Origin: Purshia tridentata
Lineage: Eukaryota; Streptophyta; Magnoliopsida; Rosales; Rosaceae
Assembly: GCA_003254885.1 (NCBI GenBank)
Contig: QANT01001180.1
Coordinates: 1-24,222, forward strand
Direction of reading: 5' to 3'
Length of the DNA stretch: 24,222 nucleotides
Shown: in pieces, positions 9,217 through 17,143 of the stretch
Layout: each line of letters begins with the position of its first letter
Numbering within the stretch: position 1 is the first letter of the stretch
Position numbers and translations under genes: made by a program
The notes under the pieces: model-generated
Told to the model about the DNA's origin: nothing
The model's input: only the letters and a program-made list of their open reading frames with translations
Database searches by the model: none

Positions 9217-9853
9217 GGGCATGTTTACTAAACGTGAATGGGAGTGAGTAGGAATGGGAGTGAGCATGAATGGGAGTGAGCAAGAATGGGAGTGAACATG
9301 AATGGGAGTGGGTAAGAATGTGAATGGGAGTGAGCAGGAATGGGAGTGAGTAGGAATGAGAGTGTATGAATGGGAGTGAGTAGGAATGGGAGTGAATATG
9401 AATGAGAGTGAGCAGGAATCGGAGTGAACTTAATATGTATAATTAAGTTGCAAATTTAAAATTTCACTGTAATTATATTTATATATAAGGGTAGTTTTGG
9501 ATTTTCATTAAAAATGTGGGGTATTTTCGACCAAAAAAAATTCTTTCCCTTTCCCCCTCCCCCAATCCGAACCCCCCCTAAGGAGTGGCAATCACCCAAA
9601 ATCAGGAATGCCACTCCTGATTTTGGTGGGCCCCACCATTTTTTTTCTTCCCTTTCCCAAGTTTAGTAAACATGGGAATGGGAATGATTCCCATTACCAA
9701 ATGCAAGTAAACACAGGAACGGTAATCGGAATCAATCTCAAAAGTAAGTAAACACATCAATGGGAATGTGAATCATTCCCAAATGCAAGTAAACACTTGA
9801 ATGGGAATGACTCTCATTGTTGCCATTCCCATTGATGATAAGTAAACATGCCC
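9217..9853. mobile_element. PIF/Harbinger (Tourist-like) MITE
   Basis: The terminal inverted repeats read GGGCATGTTTACT from both ends. The element is flanked by TAA at 9214-9216 and TAA at 9854-9856, the 3-bp TSD typical of PIF/Harbinger. It is 637 bp with no ORF. The left half holds a 16-bp minisatellite; the right half has several TGTTTACTT-like words derived from the terminus, and a perfect 12-bp hairpin at 9596-9607/9615-9626 (CCAAAATCAGGA). It is presumably mobilised in trans by an autonomous PIF element elsewhere. Confidence 0.82.
9236..9429 (+). repeat. 16-bp minisatellite inside the PIF-type MITE
   Basis: About twelve copies of GAATGGGAGTGAGYAN, with a few length variants. The first copy is continuous with the subterminal GTGAATGGGAGTG, so the array looks like an expansion of the element's own terminal-adjacent sequence. 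Confidence 0.92.
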
Positions 9854-9885
9854 TAAAAGGATAGAGGAGTTTATTTAAAGGGTGG

Positions 9886-9890
9886 AATAT
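9886..9890. other. Target-site duplication AATAT, left
   Basis: AATAT immediately precedes the TG end of the minus-strand solo LTR and matches AATAT at 12778-12782. Confidence 0.88.
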
Positions 9891-10569
9891 TGACAGGACT
9901 CTCTCCAAATTCCACCCTGGAACTCGGAGTGATCTTGCGGGAATCCAATATCAAGGAAAATTCTACCGAAAATTTGGTAGAACCTCCCATGAAATTGGAC
10001 TAACCCTTTCTAATTTCCTGTAAAGAACACTTCTAATTTCAGCAACACCTCTACCACAAGCAATGAGTCTCCGACTAAATTTTAAAATCTCAACAAAATA
10101 TAACTCAGATCCAAAACAGGATTTTCAAAGTATGTCTAATTTGAGTTTACATCGACCAACGTGGGAAAATAAATTTAAAATAAAAGCTTCTGCCTCGACG
10201 TGGTGTCGTCCGGCCTCAGCAACCTCTTAAGCCTGGGGAAAAAGTTTAACAATACGAAGAAAAACAAACGTGAGATTAACCTAGTGAGTGGACATAAATC
10301 AAAAAATAAGTATTGAAAATCCTTTAAATTCAAGTTTTCTCTAAGACCTAACAAACACTCTTTGGAATTCCCCAGTTTTAGATTATTTTCATAAAATTCA
10401 CTGAAACTCTATGTAAGAATTGGCGTCTGAAAATTTATTCTGAAATCTCTGATAAATAATTAAAACGGGTCAAACTCCCAAATTATCAAATACGAACTAT
10501 AAGTTTATAACCATTGAAATCCTTTTTATAAAACTAATATAATAATAAAACTTCTACCCAACCAGTTAC

Positions 10570-10700
10570 TCACCGAACCTGCCGTACATGCGCAGGGCCC
10601 ACAACCTGCCGTACGCATGCAGGGCCAATAGTCCGGCCGTACATGTGCAGAGCCGGAGTCTGTCATACACATGCAGGGCCAATAACTGCCATACATGCAC
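10570..10700 (-). repeat. Short tandem units with CGTACATGCGCAGG-type core in the solo LTR
   Basis: There are four to five diverged units of roughly 35-40 bp with variants of GCCGTACATGCGCAGGGCC. They occupy the same place relative to the conserved core block as the 52-bp units in the A2 LTR at 3797-3955, so the array is an ancestral LTR feature that changes fast. Confidence 0.75.
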
Positions 10701-12357
10701 GCAGGGTCACCCCCAAAGGGCAAGGCATCCCGGCACACGGCCCAAAGCCTATGTGTGTGCCGCGATGGGTCCCAAAGACCTTACTGAACTGATCTGTGGC
10801 TGGGTAATTACACGGCATTTCAAAACCGCTTTTTGTTTCTGAAAACCGCGACTATAAATCCTTGGCACCAAAGCCAGTTTGAAATCTAAATTTCTGAAAA
10901 CTCAAGCTCGAAACACTGAAATGAGAAAACTAGGATATATCCAAAGTCCAAATCAATTTAATTTAAGAAATCAACAAACCATGCTCATGAACAATAATAT
11001 TTCTAAATTAATTAAATCAACGCTCAGATAAGTCAAACTGAAAATATATATTAAATCATAAAATTTATAAATGAGTCCACTCACAGTGACATATCTAGCT
11101 TCGATCCTCTGTTGAATCGCTTGAGCTTTAGGATTGTCGCCTTCAATCTGAAGAATAAAATTCGAAATTAGGCTCGGCTCAAAGATAATTCTGACGTAGG
11201 TAACTAAGCCCTAACTCTTTGAACTTCTTACGGTTAAAATCTCTAATTTCTCTTAAAGCCAATATACCCAATTCTATTTTAAATCAGTTCCGTCTCAAAA
11301 TCTAACAACACCAACTTTAATACTCGTCAATTATACTCGATTAAATCCTATTCACCCCCAAACACAATCGGGGTTCGTCCAAGAATTATTTTCGGCGCCA
11401 AAAAGTTCCTAAATAAAAATTTAATTAAGGCTTTATCGACCCGAAACACTTCCCATCAATCCAAGATTAAAACCCACTTAATTAGAATCTAAATCCAAAA
11501 TAAAAACTGAGAGTTTAACGGTTAGGAGGTTTGTATCATCACCATCACCATTCAAAGTAGCGTTTTTATTCCCAAAAATCATAATTCCCCCACACCTCTT
11601 CTAATTTACCAATCTAACATCAATTAGAGCTTCTAATAGGACAGAAATTACCTACAACACAATAAGATAGCCACCAATTTCAGAATTAAATGTGAATCCC
11701 GCATTGAGCATAACCCCAAAATCTCCAACTCTCCCATTTCTCAAGATTCCATAAAATTTCTCATTTTAAACCACAATTGGGGCTTCCTACGGTTGGAGAT
11801 TAGCTAAAACCACCTCAAAATAACACTCAAAACCGCAGATTTCAAAGAGACTCCAATTGGGTTCCAAATCCCAATACCCAAGTTCTAAATACCACAAATT
11901 TATTACCCAAAAGATATGGAAAATGAAGATTGAGAGGAAAGGAAGAAAACCCACCAAAAATTGGGTGGAATAACGCTAGAAAACTGGCCGGAACTTCACG
12001 GTGAAGGAGCGGCTGAACTGGTCTTCTCCGGCCTGGGTCGCGACTTCAGGGGCAGCTGCCGACATGGGGGAGGCGGGGGAAGGACGGTCGGCGGCTAGGG
12101 AGTGGTCCTCGACCGGTCTCGGCGTCCTATGTCACCTGAAATGGAGCAAGCTTAAAGGGCAGCAGCTACAAGCGAGCAGGGAAGGAGAAAGAATGCTCGG
12201 GAGAGAGAAGAAAGGGAGCTGGGGCGGCGTGAGGTCGCTGGCCGGCTACTGGCGCCGTCACCGGTGGGTCTAGGCAGCCGGTTGTGAAGGTGGCGCAGGG
12301 GAGAGGAGAAGAGAAGAAGTAACGGGCTAGGGGGTGGCTGTGTGTTCTTCTGCGCGT

Positions 12358-12383
12358 GGGGGGGGGGGGGGGGGGGNGGGGGG
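12358..12383 (+). repeat. Poly-G run with one ambiguous base
   Basis: There are 26 positions of G with N at 12377, followed by a GA microsatellite (12388-12400). On the minus strand it forms the C-run and CT-repeat of the solo LTR leader. The exact length is unreliable. The G strand could form a quadruplex. Confidence 0.9.
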
Positions 12384-12398
12384 AATAAGAGAGAGAGA

Positions 12399-12422
12399 GA
12401 TTTCCAGAAAATTCTGGAAATC
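12399..12422 (-). promoter_or_regulatory. Perfect four-unit heat-shock element in the solo LTR
   Basis: A perfect inverted repeat with 11-bp arms and a 2-bp centre contains TTCCAGAAAATTCTGGAA at 12402-12419. This fits TTCnnGAAnnTTCnnGAA with no mismatch, the consensus bound by heat-shock transcription factor trimers. It lies about 355-380 bp inside the LTR from its 5' end, just before the CT-rich leader on the minus strand, a promoter-proximal location. The two A2 LTRs lack it at the equivalent point. Confidence 0.65.
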
Positions 12423-12507
12423 AAAAGCCATTTCTCCTAATTTACAAGTTTGCCTCTCCCTTTAAACCTCCGTATTTCCCAAACCGTAGCTCCAAATGAC
12501 GCATGCT

Positions 12508-12514
12508 ACGTGTC
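12508..12514 (+). promoter_or_regulatory. ABRE-like ACGTGTC motif in the solo LTR
   Basis: ACGTGTC (GACACGT in LTR orientation) sits in the conserved ACGAGTTCGTAGACACGTAG block shared with both A2 LTRs. It lies about 90 bp upstream of the heat-shock-type palindrome. Its conservation between diverged copies is the only evidence for function. Confidence 0.4.
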
Positions 12515-12777
12515 TACGAACTCGTGGAGTCGAGCTCTACGTAAACATGTCAAAATCAACTCTAAAATCCAAGCAATTTAAAAAGTCAACCTTGGGGTCT
12601 TTTATCACGTTCCTAACTTTTTACCCGTGGCTCTAAACAACCCATGCTGCGTGTTGGTGAACTTGTGAGCTCAAGGCCTTCCTAACGGATCCAAGGTCAA
12701 AGCTAAATTCTCACTCGAAGCAAGAATCAACTGTGAGCCCCATTTAAAAATTACTTAGGAAAGTACGAGTCATTACA

Positions 12778-12782
12778 AATAT
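12778..12782. other. Target-site duplication AATAT, right
   Basis: AATAT immediately follows the solo LTR and matches 9886-9890. Confidence 0.88.
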
Positions 12783-12840
12783 ACCAATATAGGCCTTCAA
12801 ATATTTGACCAAAAAACCTGTAAAACCATATAATGTAGCA

Positions 12841-12853
12841 TGTTATAACAAAT
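12841..12853. repeat. 13-bp direct repeat flanking the TIR element, left
   Basis: TGTTATAACAAAT is identical to 14677-14689. It looks like a target-site duplication, although 13 bp is longer than the 8-11 bp usual for Mutator-like elements. Confidence 0.6.
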
Positions 12854-13575
12854 GTAAATGTCTATAAACCCCCAATTTAGAGCTGGATTCTCTCTAAACC
12901 TCCACCCTAAATTAACATCTCCCAAAACCCCCAATTATAAACTTAAAATCTTCCAAAACCCCCTAGTCAACTATACCAAACTAGCTTTGACCCCTTTCTT
13001 TTTCAATCCCAAATATACCCATTATTACCAACTACCAGCCGGTTATTAAAAATTGAAATTAGGTTCTCTCTCTCTCTCTCTTTCTCTCTCTCATATCTGG
13101 TTTCCTTCTCGAGTGCAGTCGCTGGCTCGTGCTCCATCGTCTGGCAACGGTTGCCGACGAGACCAATCCCGATCTTCTTGTCTCTTCTCCCTCTTCCTCT
13201 GCCTGTCCTCCACTTGCCGTTAAACCATGTGTTGACACTAGATCGAGTCTAGGCAAAGTTGAGTTTTCCGCTGACGATCCGTTGATTTCGGCAAGGACGA
13301 GTTACTGGACTGCCAAGGACAGCTTGTTCTCATCATCCCGAGTCTGCTGGAGTCATCTTCTCGTCTTCCCGATGCCAAGGCACTGCCCATTTCGAAGGAG
13401 AGAAGCCTAGGGCCGTGGCGAGGTCGAGGAAGGCGCTAAGGATGAATGTGACAGCGACACTAAGGATGCAGACAGCGATGCATGCGGGGGCGTTCAAGTA
13501 CCAGATCTGTGTTGAAGATGATCTGGTATGCCTGGCTTTTTGATGAGGTCAGGTTTGGGGCATAGAACTTTGGCT

Positions 13576-13584
13576 TTTAAGATT
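13576..13584. other. 9-bp target-site duplication, left (TTTAAGATT)
   Basis: It is identical to 13963-13971. Nine base pairs is the standard TSD length of Mutator superfamily elements. Confidence 0.85.
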
Positions 13585-13962
13585 GGCTTTTTTACGCAAA
13601 TACCATCTGGACTATAAGGGGTGTGCTTCGATACCACCCAAACTTTTTTTTTTAAACCATTTACCACATGAAATTATCAATATGTGCTAATGTGACACCT
13701 ATAGTCAATTTTTCAATTAAATCATTAACTTTTTTCTCAAATTTCTAAATTTGCCCTTAAAAAGTTTTTGTTTTTCTTAATTACACTTGAGGGCAAATTC
13801 GGAAATTTGAAAAAAAAAATTGATGATTTAACTGAAAAATTGATTGTAGGTGTTACATTGGCATATATTGATAATTTCATGTGGTAAATAGTTAAAAAAA
13901 AAAAGTTTGGGTGGTGCGAGAGCACACCTACATAGTTCAGGTGGTATTTATGTAAAAAACCC
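13585..13962. mobile_element. Mutator-type foldback MITE, 378 bp
   Basis: Arms 13585-13759 and 13788-13962 are near-complementary over about 175 bp with a ~28-bp spacer. The outer ends read GGCTTTTTTACGCAAATACC and GGGTTTTTTACATAAATACC. Flanking TTTAAGATT copies give a perfect 9-bp TSD. It has no coding capacity and would depend on a Mutator-like transposase in trans. It interrupts the gene-like cargo of the larger TIR element. Confidence 0.88.
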
Positions 13963-14170
13963 TTTAAGATTTATTTATTCATTTTCTGTGTTAAAGTTGA
14001 ATCATAAGATAATAGAGTAATTATATGTTTATGTTGAAATTGTACCCCTGAAATATGATGAATTAAATTTGCAGGAGGAAACAAATCTGGACGACGATGG
14101 CAATGTAGCCTAGGATTTGAGCTTGAGATCAAACAATATAGCATAGGGTTTGAGTTTTTTTAGTGAAACT

Positions 14171-14314
14171 ATGTAACTGTAGCGAAGGTGTAACTGTTTT
14201 TTTAGCGAAGGTGTAACTATTTTGTTTAGTGAAGGTGAAGGTGTAACTGTTTTTTTAGCGAAGGTGTAACTTCTGTTTATTAAAGGTTTAGTTAAGGTGT
14301 AACTGTTTTTTATA
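14171..14314 (+). repeat. Minisatellite, AGCGAAGGTGTAACTGTTTTTTT type
   Basis: About five units of 23-33 bp with the core GAAGGTGTAACTG, the spacing varied by small indels. It lies inside the TIR element after the exon-like piece. Confidence 0.88.
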
Positions 14315-14450
14315 TTTTTTATGGACCTGCAAGTTTTTTTTCATGTTGAAAAATAATGGTGTAATTATTTGTAGTCATTTTTTTAGTGCAATTGTATTTT
14401 TGAAATTCAATTTCAGTGTAATTGGTTGTTTAAGATTCAATTTCAGTTTC

Positions 14451-14506
14451 AATGTAACTGTATTTCAGAAATATAGTTACATTGTATTTTGAAAATACAG
14501 TTACAC
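14451..14506. repeat. Overlapping palindromes from GTGTAACTGTATTT words
   Basis: Arms 14451-14465 and 14469-14483 pair 14 of 15 with a 3-nt loop. GTATTTTGAAAATAC at 14484-14498 is a second palindrome, and the outer words can also pair, giving alternative folds. The core word resembles the preceding minisatellite. Confidence 0.75.
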
Positions 14507-14508
14507 TA

Positions 14509-14571
14509 CGCGTCAGTGCACTCGTCAGCATACATCAGCATGCGTTAGCACCTGCGTCAAAGCACGTTAGA
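14509..14571 (+). repeat. Short degenerate repeat of CGTCAGCA/CGTTAGCA words
   Basis: There are about six diverged copies of a 10-13 bp word (GCGTCAGTGCA, TCGTCAGCATA, ATCAGCATG, GCGTTAGCACC, GCGTCAAAGCA). It lies near the right terminus of the TIR element, in the position of subterminal repeats. Confidence 0.55.
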
Positions 14572-14676
14572 GGGATAAACAAGGCATTATAAATTTTAGG
14601 GAGTTTTTGGGAGAGTTTCTAAATGAGTAGGGGCTTAGAAAAGTTTTTTGTGATTAGGGGGTTTATAAAAAGTTAC

Positions 14677-14689
14677 TGTTATAACAAAT
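14677..14689. repeat. 13-bp direct repeat flanking the TIR element, right
   Basis: TGTTATAACAAAT is identical to 12841-12853. Confidence 0.6.
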
Positions 14690-14999
14690 ATACTAGCAAG
14701 ATCATACTCATACATAACCAATTATATATATAGTCATAATCATAATCAAAGAATGTCAATCGAATTTAATTAGGCTTGCATACAATCATAAATGTATAAT
14801 AATCATAGCTAAGAAAATTCTTACATTAAAACTGGTTAAGAAAATACATAAAAAAAAATTTAAAAATTAATTGGTTAAAAACTACTTAACCAAAAAAAAA
14901 AAAAAAATCGTTGTGGATTTACCATTTGAGGTTGGGTATTCAAAAATTAGGGTTAAGAACACCAAATCTTACCTTGATATGGAATTCATATAATCAATT
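14690..14999. other. Unassigned AT-rich region
   Basis: No ORF or repeat boundary is recognisable here. A poly-A run lies around 14892-14907. Confidence 0.5.
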
Positions 15000-16130
15000 T
15001 CCGATTATTAAAGTGAGTGGTACTTTTGTGTTAGGTGGATGGAGCCTTATCACTCGGCTACATTTAGTGGAGAACGAGTGTTGAGTCATAAGATTGAAAC
15101 AAATTCAGAAGGATTGAGCATAGCTCGGTTAAAATAGTGAATGGACTTTGTTTTGTAAGTGGTTTATGATTTCTAAATGATTATTATTTCTTTGATTTAA
15201 TTGAGGATCCTTACCTTAAGTTTAATTAAATGATATTTCATATGAGATTACATACATTTAAATTGGTTTTATGAATTTTTGAGAGCTAAATGATTCAAAC
15301 ATGATTTTATGCATGAATTCATTGAAAATAAATCGATTCCAAAAGGTTGCTTAAACTTTGAGTTGATTTGTGAAATGTGTGAGAATTTTGTAATTGGTTT
15401 CTAGTTTCATTGATTTAATATGCGTGGTTTTGATGATCTTTAGAATGGTTTTAAAATTCTGTACAAGTACCCAACTTCCAGATGAGTTTGGATAGGTCTT
15501 TGAGACCTATCACAGCACACACAAAGGCTTTGGGACATGTGTTGGGATGCTTAACCCTTTAACAACAGCTCTGCGTGCACGTATGACTAATTTGGCTTAC
15601 CTGATAGAACGGCGTATGCAGTACAAATTTACAGCCAACTTATTTGTCTGCATGATACGACGGTGTAATATGATACTAGTGAAGGGCAAAATTGATTGCC
15701 TAGTATGACAGTGTAATATGGTACCAGTATATAGCTAGTTTTCCTTAGGTACTTGTATGGTGAAACTTTATTACAGTTTTTGTGGTTTTTATTTATAAAA
15801 TTTCTAATTCGAGTGTTTGGTTGCTTGAATGTCAAAGGTTTGATTTGATAATATTATCTCTAATACTTTCGTATAACATTTGGAATTTTGAATTGCTGAG
15901 TTATTGGCATTTGATTGGCTTTGTGATTTCTTGTAAAGGATTTGAGAAAGAGTTTTAAAACTAGGAGATTTCAAAGAGTGATGTGGGGTCTTTTAGTTAA
16001 ACTTGTTTTAAAGGAATTTGAAAGGATAAATAATTTTCATGCGTTGTTCCTATATTTTGTTTGGCAACTCACTGAGTTATCTCACATTTTCATTTCTTTG
16101 TTTTGCTTCTAACTTTTTCCACCAGATTTT
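15000..16130 (+). mobile_element. Old truncated LTR fragment, subfamily A1
   Basis: The segment 15460-15590 (GTACCCAACTTCCAGAT, then GGTCTTTGAGACCTATCA, then GCTCTGCGTGCACGTATGAC) is a decayed form of the 132-bp core unit at 3533-3664. The segment at about 16065-16130 (ACTCACTGAGTTATCTCACA, then TTTTTCCACCAGATTT) matches 30-95 of the first LTR. The fragment therefore lies in plus orientation and is cut at 16131 by the next element. Most changes in the core look like C-to-T or G-to-A. The left boundary is approximate. Confidence 0.7.
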
Positions 16131-16407
16131 TTATGTAGAATGGATGGCATTGAGTTTCGAAGAACAGTTGGAACGTTGAAATTAATAGGAAGGCAAATTT
16201 CGATTTCTACTAGTTAGGGCTCCGAAGTCAGAATATCGTCAATTTATAATATAAACTGAAAGAAATCGCGAGACGTGTGCAACTCACCGCTTTGCAGTGA
16301 CATATGGACTTTTTTGGGCATCCGGAGTTGTTTAGGGCCTTAAACCAGCATTTAAAGTTTCAAACTATTTTATTTATTTTCGCCTTTATTTTATTTTGGT
16401 TTGCTAT
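16131..16407 (+). mobile_element. Second Ty3/gypsy lineage, 5' LTR left part
   Basis: It begins TTATGTAG (expected TGATGTAG) and continues GAGTTTCGAAGAACAG. It aligns throughout with the reverse complement of 16610-16890. It is interrupted at 16407 by an inverted copy of the same LTR and continues at 16891-17093. Joined length is about 475 bp, matching the 483-bp inverted copy. Confidence 0.82.
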
Positions 16408-16895
16408 TGACATAGCGGAAGTCACAAAGGGTTACCAAAGTAGCCCTAGCAAAGATAATTTCTAGAGTCCACTAGAAAAATTGAGAGAAAACTCAAGTTT
16501 ATTGAATAAATTGTCAAAAGTCCCACAAACAACTTAGAAAAATCCTTAAATACATTTCTAGCAACCCTAGGTCAAAAAGACCACATAAATAAGGCTCGTG
16601 GGCCTAAACGAACCCAAATAAGATAAAGACAAAATTAAATAAAATAGTCCAAAACTTTAAAAGCAGTTTTGAGGCCTGAAATGATTTCGGATGCTCGAAA
16701 AAGCCTATTAGTCACAACAAATCTGTGAGTTCCATTCATCTTGCCATTCTTTTTAATTTGATATATAAATTGACCATATTCTGACTTTGGAGTCCTTCCG
16801 AATGAATAGAAAAAAAATCAGATTTTGCCTTTTCGTGAGTTTCGATGTTCCTATTGCTCTTCGAAACTCACTGCCAACAGTGCTACATCAGTTAT
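16403..16895 (-). mobile_element. Inverted solo LTR nested in an LTR of its own family
   Basis: The LTR spans 16408-16890 (483 bp). In minus orientation it begins TGATGTAGCACTG and ends GCTATGTCA. The flanking pentamers GCTAT (16403-16407) and GTTAT (16891-16895) are a TSD with one transition. No PBS or internal sequence is present, so it is a solo LTR. A perfect 11-bp stem (16835-16845 with 16861-16871, GTGAGTTTCGA) lies close to its 5' end. Confidence 0.8.
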
Positions 16896-17093
16896 GGTCT
16901 GTGGGCCTTATTTATGTGGTCGTTTTGCCCTAGGGTTGTAAAAGACGTACTTAAGGTTTTTTCTAAGTTGTTTAGAGGACTTTTGATTATTATTCAATAA
17001 ACCTTTGAGTTTTCTCTTAAGCTTTTCTAGTGGACTCTTGAATTCTTTGCTGGGATCATCCTGGTAATCCTTTTAGTTAATTCCGCTGCGTTA
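16891..17093 (+). mobile_element. Second Ty3/gypsy lineage, 5' LTR right part
   Basis: It resumes with GGGCCTTATTTATGTGGTCG and ends TTCCGCTGCGTTA two bases before the PBS. The terminal CA appears mutated to TA. It matches the reverse complement of about 16408-16600. Confidence 0.82.
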
Positions 17094-17095
17094 GG

Positions 17096-17107
17096 TGGTA
17101 TAAGAGC
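17096..17107 (+). other. Primer-binding site, initiator tRNA-Met (one mismatch)
   Basis: TGGTATAAGAGC differs from canonical TGGTATCAGAGC at one base. It sits two bases after the LTR end and before the gag remnant. Confidence 0.85.
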
Positions 17108-17143
17108 AAGTCATCCCTGTCTTGTTATTGCTGAGTTTATCCC

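Larger units (their letters stand above)
9891..12777 (-). mobile_element. Solo LTR, 2.9 kb, Ty3/gypsy subfamily A1, minus strand
   Basis: On the minus strand it begins TGTAATGACTCG (ending at 12777) and ends CCTGTCA (at 9891). It is flanked by perfect 5-bp TSDs AATAT, which with no PBS or internal region marks a solo LTR formed by LTR-LTR recombination. Its 3' end matches the LTR at 1-427. Its 5' half matches the A2 LTRs, including the ACGAGTTCGTAGACACGTAG block. The order on the minus strand is: a diverged duplicate of the ACGT-containing block; a heat-shock-type palindrome (12399-12422); a CT/C-rich leader; a GC-rich segment (about 12350-12000); AT-rich sequence; the conserved core repeat (about 10815-10700); short CGTAC-rich tandem units (about 10700-10570); and the terminal segment. 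ORFs inside are not credible genes. Confidence 0.92.
13062..14113 (+). pseudogene. Gene-like GC-rich segment, possible captured gene fragment (unrecognised)
   Basis: I do not recognise a protein family. A CT microsatellite leader (13062-13093) precedes GC-rich DNA holding an ORF at 13129-13410 of 93 codons, rich in serine, arginine and proline, without known motifs. A separate open stretch starts at an ATG at 13442 and runs 28 codons to 13525 (ending KYQICVEDDL). There a GTATG donor-like site could join an acceptor TTTGCAG ending at 14074, continuing in frame as EETNLDDDGNVA to a TAG at 14111-14113. The putative intron of 549 bp contains the whole 378-bp MITE and its TSD. Composition differs sharply from the AT-rich flanks. 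Alternatives are an untranslated leader of the element or chance ORFs. Confidence 0.35.
12854..14676. mobile_element. TIR transposon (Pack-MULE-like) carrying a gene-like segment
   Basis: Both ends read inward as GTAA followed by TATAAACCCCC, and similarity continues for about 95 bp (for example CTCCCAAAAC on both sides), giving long imperfect terminal inverted repeats. The element is flanked by identical 13-bp direct repeats. It is 1823 bp and has no transposase. It contains a CT-repeat leader and GC-rich gene-like sequence (13060-13525), a nested Mutator-type MITE (13585-13962), a second short exon-like piece (14075-14113), a minisatellite (14171-14314) and palindromes (14451-14506). Long TIRs around gene-like GC-rich cargo suggest a Pack-MULE-type non-autonomous element; the superfamily is inferred, not proved. 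Confidence 0.6.

Noticed and set aside
9236..9429. CRISPR-like regular repeat array
   Set aside because: The 16-bp units are contiguous with no unique spacers, and lie inside a plant MITE; it is a minisatellite.
12001..12424. ORFs of 90 codons on both strands in the GC-rich part of the solo LTR
   Set aside because: One crosses the poly-G/N run and encodes poly-proline. Both are inside a solo LTR and have no recognisable domain.
13129..13410. Calling the 93-codon ORF an intact host gene
   Set aside because: No known domain, it sits between transposon terminal repeats, and the downstream exon-like pieces are in another frame. Kept only as a gene-like fragment.
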